A stretch of 20,314 nucleotides of DNA from JAIVGV01 sp035295985 (GTDB lineage Bacteria; Acidobacteriota; Blastocatellia; Pyrinomonadales; Pyrinomonadaceae): NCBI GenBank assembly GCA_035295985.1, contig DATHBT010000238.1, forward strand, positions 1 to 20,314, given 5' to 3'. Of this stretch, positions 7,713 through 13,895 are shown in pieces. Within the stretch, counting starts at the first letter, position 1; each line of letters starts with the position of its first letter. The position numbers and the translations under genes are program-made. The notes beneath the pieces are model-generated. The model was not told the DNA's origin. It did no database searches and was given only the letters and a program-made list of their open reading frames with translations.

Positions 7713-8465
7713 TCAGCGCGGCAGGCCGAAGAGGCCGCTGTCTGAGCCGATCTCGTAGATCATGAGGAGTCCGAGGCCGGCGCTGAAGAGTCCGGCCGCG
7801 CCGCGAATCAGAATGTTCGCGCGCGCGAATCGCACGGCCGTCAAACGCATCGGCAGGCTGACGAGCGCGCCCATCAGCATCATCCCGCCCGCCGAGCCGA
7901 CGCCGAAGACTGCGACGTAGAGCAGCCCCGCGAGCCGCGACTCGACCGTCGAGATGACGAGCAGCATCAGGGCCGCGCTCCCCGCCAGCCCGTGCAGCAT
8001 CCCGACCAGCACGGTGCGCGAGTCGAGCCGCAGGCCGTGGTGCGTGTGCGCGGGCCTTTCCGCCCTGCCGTGTTCGCGCGCGAGATCGGTCTCGCCGTGG
8101 ACGTGCGGGTGCGCGTGCTCGCGCCCGCCGTGGCGGTGGAAGTGCAGGTGGAGCCGGCCGCCGCGCCCGAGTTTCCGCAGCGCGTTCGCGCCCAGCGCGA
8201 CGAGCATCACGCCGACGCACGCCTCAAGCAGCAGCGCCGCACGCTCGCCCACGCGCAGGTCGAACAGTATGACCGCCAGCGCCGCCGCCACGAGCGAGAC
8301 TGCGTGCCCTACCCCCCACAAGCCCCCCAGAAGCGACGCGCCGAGTACGCTCCTGCGCTCGCTGACGATGGCCGAGACCGCCGCCAGGTGGTCGGCATCG
8401 ACCGCGTGCCTCAGACCGAGCACGAAGCCGAGGGCGAGCGCCGAAGTGGTCGTGATTGAGTCCAT
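7713..8465 (-). CDS. NiCoT/NicO-like nickel-cobalt permease with His-rich loop
   Basis: 250 aa integral inner-membrane protein with about six hydrophobic segments. The second-segment signature RHAVDADH (19-26) is the metal-binding hallmark of the NiCoT family of Ni2+/Co2+ permeases, and GGLWGVGHAVSLV (47-59) fits the next conserved block. A hydrophilic loop at about 104-144 carries twelve histidines, a likely metal-loading or buffering segment. No urease, hydrogenase or cobalamin genes are in the window, so the metal is unassigned; related proteins are often labelled UreH- or HupE-like. The ATG at 8465 lacks a Shine-Dalgarno and lies only 8 bp from a long inverted repeat, so its promoter must be inside or beyond that repeat. 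Confidence 0.83.
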   Translation of the reverse strand: MDSITTTSALALGFVLGLRHAVDADHLAAVSAIVSERRSVLGASLLGGLWGVGHAVSLVAAALAVILFDLRVGERAALLLEACVGVMLVALGANALRKLGRGGRLHLHFHRHGGREHAHPHVHGETDLAREHGRAERPAHTHHGLRLDSRTVLVGMLHGLAGSAALMLLVISTVESRLAGLLYVAVFGVGSAGGMMLMGALVSLPMRLTAVRFARANILIRGAAGLFSAGLGLLMIYEIGSDSGLFGLPR

Positions 8466-8473
8466 CGAAGATA

Positions 8474-8587
8474 GTCCGTGGTCAGTCGTCCGTGGTCAGT
8501 TGTTTCTGATTACGGAAGCGGCGCGTTAAGGCGAAAGGTTCAAGCTGCGGCAGACGAACAAAGGACAACGGACGACTGACAACGGAC
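8474..8587. repeat. Long inverted repeat with internal tandem units
   Basis: Arms of 31 nt (8474-8504 and 8557-8587) are inverted copies with 27 of 31 matches around a 52-nt spacer. Each arm is itself a tandem pair of a 14-nt unit, GTCCGTGGTCAGTY in the left arm. Similar GTCCGTTGTCAGT palindromes recur in other bacterial genomes (recalled, not checked). It fills most of the space between the permease start and the end of the DUF1440-like gene. Confidence 0.8.
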
Positions 8588-8603
8588 GCGCGCGAAGCGC
8601 GGC

Positions 8604-9212
8604 TCACAACACCCTGCGCACGGCGCGCCTGACGGTTTCGGCGGCGAGGCCGAAGACGAGGTGCGATGTGATGGAGTATGCGTGAACCGAGAGCGGGTAC
8701 TCGTCGGCCGACTTCGACAGCCCCGCGGCCGGCACGATCCCCTCGTCGGCGATCAGCCAGACGGCCATGCCGAAGGGCATCCCGGCCCCGGCCTTCGCGG
8801 CGGGGATAAGCTCTGCGGCCACGCCGTATATCGCACCCGAGGCTAGGCCCATCGCGTAGTGGAAGGCCGTCCCGGCCGTCTCCTTCTCGCGCTCCGTCAG
8901 CCCGCGTTCGAGGACTCCGACGGAGATCGCGTTGGCGAGCCGCTCGGTGGCGTCGTCCGTGGGGCGGTCAACGCCCTCGGCCTGCAAGTCGCGCCCGACG
9001 CCCTTCTGCGGCGTGCCCTGCTGCAACGACTGCGCGCCGTGCGAACGCTCCTCGCCCGCGGCGACGCGGCCCCACGCCGCCTGGAACTGGTTCATCACGA
9101 ACGCCGCGGCCAGCCCGCCGATTGCGCCCGCGACCAAGCCCTTCAATGCGCTGCCCCCGCCCCGGCGCGCGCCCGCGCGAACGCCCCTTCCCTTCGGCCT
9201 TGCTCGCATCAT
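8604..9212 (-). CDS. DUF1440-like (YagU-type) membrane protein
   Basis: 202 aa. After a very basic N-terminus (1-24) comes a Gly/Ala-rich membrane segment (LVAGAIGGLAAAFVMNQF, about 26-43). A long hydrophilic stretch follows, then three more hydrophobic segments: AFHYAMGLASGAIYGVAAEL, GMPFGMAVWLIADEGIV and ITSHLVFGLAAETV. The KGLVAGAIGGLAAAFVMN opening and the YAMGLASGAIYG and HLVFGLAAE blocks look like DUF1440 inner-membrane proteins such as E. coli YagU, whose role (linked to acid tolerance in E. coli) is poorly defined. It starts with two consecutive ATGs (9212, 9209) and only a weak GGAAACGG upstream. It may share a transcript with the permease downstream, although the inverted repeat lies between them. 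Confidence 0.72.
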   Translation of the reverse strand: MMRARPKGRGVRAGARRGGGSALKGLVAGAIGGLAAAFVMNQFQAAWGRVAAGEERSHGAQSLQQGTPQKGVGRDLQAEGVDRPTDDATERLANAISVGVLERGLTEREKETAGTAFHYAMGLASGAIYGVAAELIPAAKAGAGMPFGMAVWLIADEGIVPAAGLSKSADEYPLSVHAYSITSHLVFGLAAETVRRAVRRVL

Positions 9213-9247
9213 CCGTTTCCGATCCAGAAATTTAACTTGATGTCTCG

Positions 9248-9259
9248 GATGCTAGCATC
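9248..9259. promoter_or_regulatory. Perfect 12-bp palindrome, possible operator
   Basis: GATGCTAGCATC is fully self-complementary and lies 35 bp before the start of the DUF1440-like gene and about 100 bp before the likely start of transcription of the divergent sigma fusion. A shared operator is plausible but rests only on symmetry and position. Confidence 0.3.
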
Positions 9260-9347
9260 TATCTCGCCGCGATTGCCAACCGCGGAGGCGACGCCCCTCG
9301 CAAACGAAAGCAGGGCGACGCACCACTCTCACCTCAGACCAGTCAAG

Positions 9348-9353
9348 TATATT
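9348..9353 (+). promoter_or_regulatory. Possible -10 element of the sigma-fusion gene
   Basis: TATATT in an otherwise GC-rich stretch. It would start RNA near 9360, within CCGAA-AA-TTCGG, giving a roughly 60-nt leader before the ATG at 9421. No matching -35 is visible, so this is tentative. Confidence 0.25.
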
Positions 9354-9420
9354 ATTGCCGAAAATTCGGCGGGGGCGCGTGGGCCGGGGCCGCCGGCCGG
9401 CGTCTATTCATGTAGAAGCG

Positions 9421-12400
9421 ATGTTGCGTAGCGCGGAAGCCATCACGACCGCAGACAGGCACGAGGAGACGTTCCTCGCGCGCTACGAACGGCTGCTCGG
9501 CTGGGCCCTCCAACTGACGGGCGGCGACCGCGAACAGGCCGAAGACCTCGTCCACGACGCCTTCATACAGTTCACCTTCAGCCGCCCCGACCTCGCCGCG
9601 ATCCACAACCTCGACGGCTACCTCTACACGGTGCTGCGCAACCTGCGGCTCTCGCAGCTCAGGCGTCGCCAGCATCCTGTGGGCCGTTCGCTCTCGGCCC
9701 TTGAGTACGACTCGGCGGAGTTGAGCCTGCGCTCCGTCGATCCGCGCGACCAGATCAGAGTGCAGGACGAGTTGCGCCAGATCTGCCGCTACGCCTGCCT
9801 GCGCAAAGAGACATCGAAGGCCGGGAGCGTGCTGCTCCTGCGCTTCATGCTCGGCTATTACCCTCGCGAGATCGCCGAAATTATGCGCGCCACGCGGCAG
9901 GCGGCCGAAGAGCGCCTGCGCGTCGCGCGCGGCGAGGCGCGGCTCTTCCTTGAGAACCCCGCGGGGCTGCACTTCATCGGCAGCCGCGACGCGGTCAGCG
10001 TCGGCCCCGAAGGCTACGCGCGCACGACCGAGGAACTGCTGCACGACCTGCGCCGCGCCGTCTTCAACTCGTGCCGCGGCGACTGCCTGACGGCCGCGCG
10101 CCTCGCGGAGCTGTACAGCGGCGCGAATGAATCTGCCGTCGAGGCAGAGACGCTCGCGCACATCGTGAGCTGCCCGCGCTGCCTCGACGCGGTCAACCGC
10201 CTGCTCGGCCTGCCGCTGCTCGCCGAACGCTACCCGACTGACACGCTGGGGACGGACACGCGCCCGAAGGGCGGAGGAGGAGGCGGCGGCACGTCCGGCG
10301 CGGGGAGAGAGCAGGCGGCGCGGCGCTGCCGCCGCCGCGCGCGGGAGACGTTCGAGCACAGGCCGCGCGAGCTGCGCATCTCGGTCAACGGCTACGTCAT
10401 GGCGTCGCAGAGCGTCGGCGCGCCGCTCAGCGAACAGGAGTTGAGCGTGGCGGCCGACGAGAGGATCGACTTCGTCGAGGTGCTCAGCGAGCAGGAGGTG
10501 AGGCTGCTGTTCCTGTGCGTGGATGAGCCGCCGCCAGCCGGGCCGCACAGCCGCTCCGTCAAAGTTGAACTGAGCGAGGGGCGCCACCTCGAAGCCACGT
10601 TGAGCTTCAGCAGCCCTTGGCCGACCGTCCGCATCGCCTACAGCGATCCGGAGGCTGAAGTCACAGCAGCAACGCGCGAGCAACACGCCGCGGTTGAGTC
10701 TTCCCTGTCCTCGCCGGCTGCCGCCTCGTCCGTGCCGGCTCAGGCGGACGAAGCGGCCGGGGGGGTAACTGGTCGCCGCCGAGTTTGGCGAAGGCTGGCG
10801 GGCACGTTGGCGGACGCTTTGCGCGGCCTTGCGCGTCCCGGCTTCTGGCTGCGGCCGGGGCCGCTAACGGCAGCGATGTCGCTCGTCATCGTCTGCGCCG
10901 CGCTGCTTTACTTCCGCTGGCACGAGCCGACGGTCTCGGCGGCGCAACTGCTGGCGCGCTCGACGGCCGCGGAACAGGCCGCCGCCGCGGACGCCGGACT
11001 CGTCCTGCACCGCACGATCTCGCTGGAAGCGCGGCGGCCGGGCGCTGTGACGCCCGTGCGCAGCCGGATCGAAGTCTGGCAGAGCGCCGCGCGCGGCGAG
11101 AAGGTGCGGCGCGTCTATGACGAGCAGGGGCGGCTTCTGGCAGGCGTGTGGGAAAGCTCCGGCGGCGCTGCGACTGTCTATCGCCGCGGCGGCCCCGCGC
11201 GGAAAGAGGCGGACGCCGCGCCCGCGTTGCTCTCGGCCGACGACATCTGGCGCGTCGATCTCTCGGCGGACGACTTCAGCGCGCTCGTCGGCGGCGCGAC
11301 CGGCGTGTCGGCCGAGGAGCGCGCGGACGGGTACGTCCTCAGCCACGCGGGGCGGCCGGGCGCAATGAGGCCGCGAGTCGCGCGCGCCACGCTCGTACTG
11401 AGTAAGGCCGATCTGCGCGCCATAGAGCAGACGTTGGTGGTCGAGGGGCCGGAAGGCGAGCGCGAGTACCGCTTCGTCGAAACCGGATTCTCAAGACAGA
11501 GGGCGGCGAGCGTTGACCCGGCGGTCTTCCGGCCGGAGCCGGAACTGTCGGGCGATTCGCGCGGGACGGAAGGACGATCCGGGGACGCGGCCCCTTCGGG
11601 CGTCGCGACGGGTCAGCCGACGGCCGCGGACGCGTCCGTGTCGGCCGGCACGCCCGCCGTCGCCTCGGCGGAACTAGAGATCGAGGTCAACTACCTACTC
11701 GATCAGATCAGGGCTAACCTTGGCGAGCAGGTGACGGTGGGGCGAACCACAGGAGGAAAGCTCCGCGTCGAGGCGCTCGTCGAGACCGAGCGGCGCAAGG
11801 AAGAGATTCTGCGCGCCCTCGGTCCGGTTCTCAACAACCCGGCCGTCGTCGCCCAGGTCAGCACGGTCGAGGAGGCGGTCAGGCGTCAGAAGTCGAAGGC
11901 CACGGACGCGCGCGGCGAGGACGTGGAGGAGGTCGATGTGGAGACGCGGCGCATCCCCGCGGACGACGATCTGCGCCGCCACTTCTCCGCGCGCCTCGCG
12001 GACGGAGCGCGCATCGACGAAGAGATCGAGCGCTTCGCGCAGCGGCAGATGGGCCGTTCGCGCCAGGCCCTCATGCACGCCAACGCGCTCCGGCAACTGG
12101 CCGCCAGGTTTTCGCCCGAAGAGGTGCGCTCGCTCGCGCCCGAAGCGCGCGCCAAGTGGCAGACGATGATCCGCCAGCACGCGCGCGGCTACAGGGAGCA
12201 GGTGTCGGCGCTGCGCCGCGAGCTGCGGGCCGTCTTCTCGCCGGGCGCGAGCGGCGAGGCCGACGCTGATGGCGTCGGCGACGAGACGCTGCGCCGCGAC
12301 GCCGAGCGGCTGCTCCGCCTGAGTTACGCGCACGACGAGGCCGTGCGCGCGGCCTTCACGCTCTCGGACGCGGCGCGCGCGCCCGTCGCCCTCCGCTCGC

Positions 12401-12480
12401 AGCAGTTCTGGCGCTCGCTCGCCGCCGCCGAGGCGCTGGCCGAGGCGATGGAGGCGGCCCACCGCGAGCGGCGCGAATGA
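9421..12480 (+). CDS. ECF sigma factor fused to zinc anti-sigma domain, membrane helix and periplasmic region
   Basis: 1019 aa from the ATG at 9421. Residues 12-85 read as sigma-70 region 2 (DLVHDAFIQF, NLDGYLYTVLRNLRLSQLRR). Residues 130-178 read as region 4 (LLLRFMLGYYPREIAEIMRAT), with an unusual recognition helix. C222, H247, C251 and C254 form C-x24-H-x3-C-x2-C, the zinc-binding anti-sigma pattern (HIVSCPRC). A poly-Gly linker (about 284-290) leads to a beta-rich domain (about 320-415). One transmembrane helix follows (482-498). The rest is presumably periplasmic: an RseB/LolA-like-looking beta region (about 510-705), a low-complexity linker, a compact ring-motif-like alpha/beta stretch (about 752-820) and a helical, Arg-rich end (838-1019). 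The frame is unbroken with uniform codon use, so a sequencing fusion is unlikely. An in-frame TTG at 9355 would add 22 basic residues and is less likely. It probably controls envelope genes, perhaps those downstream. Confidence 0.87.
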   Translation: MLRSAEAITTADRHEETFLARYERLLGWALQLTGGDREQAEDLVHDAFIQFTFSRPDLAAIHNLDGYLYTVLRNLRLSQLRRRQHPVGRSLSALEYDSAELSLRSVDPRDQIRVQDELRQICRYACLRKETSKAGSVLLLRFMLGYYPREIAEIMRATRQAAEERLRVARGEARLFLENPAGLHFIGSRDAVSVGPEGYARTTEELLHDLRRAVFNSCRGDCLTAARLAELYSGANESAVEAETLAHIVSCPRCLDAVNRLLGLPLLAERYPTDTLGTDTRPKGGGGGGGTSGAGREQAARRCRRRARETFEHRPRELRISVNGYVMASQSVGAPLSEQELSVAADERIDFVEVLSEQEVRLLFLCVDEPPPAGPHSRSVKVELSEGRHLEATLSFSSPWPTVRIAYSDPEAEVTAATREQHAAVESSLSSPAAASSVPAQADEAAGGVTGRRRVWRRLAGTLADALRGLARPGFWLRPGPLTAAMSLVIVCAALLYFRWHEPTVSAAQLLARSTAAEQAAAADAGLVLHRTISLEARRPGAVTPVRSRIEVWQSAARGEKVRRVYDEQGRLLAGVWESSGGAATVYRRGGPARKEADAAPALLSADDIWRVDLSADDFSALVGGATGVSAEERADGYVLSHAGRPGAMRPRVARATLVLSKADLRAIEQTLVVEGPEGEREYRFVETGFSRQRAASVDPAVFRPEPELSGDSRGTEGRSGDAAPSGVATGQPTAADASVSAGTPAVASAELEIEVNYLLDQIRANLGEQVTVGRTTGGKLRVEALVETERRKEEILRALGPVLNNPAVVAQVSTVEEAVRRQKSKATDARGEDVEEVDVETRRIPADDDLRRHFSARLADGARIDEEIERFAQRQMGRSRQALMHANALRQLAARFSPEEVRSLAPEARAKWQTMIRQHARGYREQVSALRRELRAVFSPGASGEADADGVGDETLRRDAERLLRLSYAHDEAVRAAFTLSDAARAPVALRSQQFWRSLAAAEALAEAMEAAHRERRE

Positions 12481-12587
12481 CGGAGCATGGTGCGCCCTGA
12501 TGACAGGGGTGAAGGAGGACACCGCGGCCCGACGGGCAAAAGCGGCCGTGCTTCTTAAAGTCCGAACGACTTAACTGAGACTGAGAC

Positions 12588-12620
12588 GGGCGCACGCCCC
12601 TGAAAGCCGGTACGGTTTCA
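12588..12620 (+). promoter_or_regulatory. Two adjacent leader hairpins before the four-gene operon
   Basis: GGGC-GCAC-GCCC (12588-12599) is followed directly by TGAAA-CCG-loop-CGG-TTTCA (12601-12620, one bulged G and a GTA loop). Both end just before the GGGAGGGG ribosome site at 12626-12633. They could modulate translation or mark an mRNA 5' end. They match no riboswitch class I can recognise. Confidence 0.35.
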
Positions 12621-12625
12621 AGAAA

Positions 12626-12633
12626 GGGAGGGG
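12626..12633 (+). promoter_or_regulatory. Shine-Dalgarno of the Sm-like protein gene
   Basis: GGGAGGGG, 8 nt before the ATG at 12642, a strong site that fixes the start of the first gene in the operon. Confidence 0.7.
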
Positions 12634-12641
12634 AACCTCGT

Positions 12642-13112
12642 ATGAAGAAGAGTCTGCCCTTCGCGTTGTGCGTGCTGATGCTTCATGCCTTCGGCCTCGC
12701 GCCGCTGGCCGACGAGACGCCGCTGGAGAAGGCGAAGCGGGCCTTGCACGCCTCGGAGGTCAAGGCGGCTGTCGCCGCCATCGGCGCGGGCAAGTCGGCC
12801 CGCGTGCGCGTGCGGCTGGCCGATAAGACCGAGTACCACGGCTACGTCACGGAGATCGCGGACGATCACTTCGTCGTCGCCGACGCCAAGACCGGCGCGA
12901 CCGCGCCGATCTACTACCCCGAGGTCAAAGGCATTAAGGGCAACAACCTCTCGACGGGCGCGAAGATCGGCATCGGCGTCGCGGTCGCCGCGGCGGTGGC
13001 TCTCGCCGTCGTCATCGCCAGGGGCCGCGACGACGACGAGAGGCGCGACTCGCCCTGCCGGTTCGTGGGGGTGACGACGCCGTGCCCGCCCGGGTGCGTG
13101 TGCATCCAGTGA
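12642..13112 (+). CDS. Secreted/membrane small protein with Sm-like (SH3-like) core and Cys tail
   Basis: 156 aa, not assigned to a named family. A signal peptide or N-terminal anchor (MKKSLPFALCVLMLHAFGLAPLA) is followed by a helix and then a compact beta unit, KSARVRVRLADKTEYHGYVTEIADDHFVVAD. That unit has the look of Sm-like/small beta-barrel domains common in secreted acidobacterial proteins; fold inferred. A hydrophobic segment at about 108-126 (IGIGVAVAAAVALAVVIA) leads to a charged stretch (GRDDDERRD) and a tail with C139, C148, C152 and C154 (CPPGCVCIQ). It is the first gene of a tight series: the next ATG is 20 nt past its stop. Possibly an envelope accessory factor of the receptor encoded downstream; that is a guess from position. 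Confidence 0.75.
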   Translation: MKKSLPFALCVLMLHAFGLAPLADETPLEKAKRALHASEVKAAVAAIGAGKSARVRVRLADKTEYHGYVTEIADDHFVVADAKTGATAPIYYPEVKGIKGNNLSTGAKIGIGVAVAAAVALAVVIARGRDDDERRDSPCRFVGVTTPCPPGCVCIQ

Positions 13113-13132
13113 GTAAGAGGGAGTAAACGGTC

Positions 13133-13873
13133 ATGCGCAAGTTTCCTTTTGCGGCGGCAGCCGCACTCGCTCTAATCTTATCCGCGCCCGCGCGCGCGCA
13201 GGACGACGAGGGGAGATTCGAGGTCGGTGGGCAGTTCACGGTCGCCAACCTCTCGAACGGCCGCGGGAGCACAGTGACCAGCGTGCCGTGCAACGCGCCA
13301 TGCACGCCGACGACGCAGACCTCATTCTCGAACGAGCGTGGGACGGAGCCGGGCGTCGGCGCGCGCTTCGGCTACGGCGTCAACCGCCACCTGACGCTTG
13401 AGGCCGAGGCCAACTTCTTCCCGCGCGACCGCGACGAGTTCGATCCCGACTTCACCGGCGGGCGCAAAGTCCAGGCGCTGTTCGGCGTGAAGGCTGGACA
13501 ACGCTACGAGTCGGCGGGCGTCTTCGCCAAGGCGCGCGCCGGCTTCGTCCACTTCGGCCGCGGGAACCTCCGGCCGCGCCAGGGCGTCGCCTGCATCCTG
13601 GTCGTCCCCCCTCCGCTCGGCTGTTACGAAGGCACCGGGCGCACGGACTTCGCCGTTGACCTCGGCGGCGTCTTCGAACTCTACCCGTCGAAGAAAACCA
13701 TCGTCCGTTTCGACGTGGGCGACACCATCCTGCGGGCGGGGGATCACCTGGTGCCGGTCATCGTCAACCCGCCGTCGGGGACTTCGTTCCCGGCGCGCGC
13801 GGTCGTCGCCGGTGCGCCCGCGGAGACGACCCACAACTTGCAGGCGTCCGTCGGCCTCGGCTTCAGGTTCTGA
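13133..13873 (+). CDS. Outer-membrane beta-barrel protein
   Basis: 246 aa. A signal peptide (MRKFPFAAAAALALILSAPARA, cleavage after about 22) precedes alternating amphipathic strands: GRFEVGGQFTVANLS, EPGVGARFGYGVNRHLTLEAEANFF, KVQALFGVKAGQRYESAGVFAKARAGFVHF, DFAVDLGGVFELYP and TIVRFDVGDTI. It ends in LQASVGLGFRF, with the terminal Phe used by the BAM machinery. This is the OmpA-N/OmpW-like small eight-stranded barrel pattern. Two Cys pairs (CNAPC at about 46-50; C at about 154 and 164) sit in predicted loops. A GGGAG site lies about 9 nt before the ATG. It is 20 nt from the gene before and 22 nt from the receptor gene after, so co-transcribed. Ligand unknown. Confidence 0.85.
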   Translation: MRKFPFAAAAALALILSAPARAQDDEGRFEVGGQFTVANLSNGRGSTVTSVPCNAPCTPTTQTSFSNERGTEPGVGARFGYGVNRHLTLEAEANFFPRDRDEFDPDFTGGRKVQALFGVKAGQRYESAGVFAKARAGFVHFGRGNLRPRQGVACILVVPPPLGCYEGTGRTDFAVDLGGVFELYPSKKTIVRFDVGDTILRAGDHLVPVIVNPPSGTSFPARAVVAGAPAETTHNLQASVGLGFRF

Positions 13874-13895
13874 CGCCGAAACGATCATTGGATTC

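Noticed and set aside
7697..7727. GGCCTGC/GCAGGCC hairpin as a terminator between the convergent monooxygenase and permease genes
   Set aside because: Only 7 bp with a 17-nt loop, overlaps the permease stop codon, and has no T-run on either side.
9355..9420. TTG start adding 22 residues to the sigma fusion
   Set aside because: The added segment is Arg/Gly-rich with no sigma homology and would begin at or before the likely start of transcription; the ATG at 9421 is closer to the usual ECF N-terminus.
9352..10686. 444-aa minus-strand open frame
   Set aside because: Antisense to the sigma and anti-sigma part of the fusion gene, whose motifs are clear; no recognisable domain of its own.
13656..13895. 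80-residue N-terminal extension of the receptor frame
   Set aside because: Lies inside the outer-membrane protein gene in another frame, is Ser/Arg-rich, and would bury the signal peptide that starts at the ATG at 13896.
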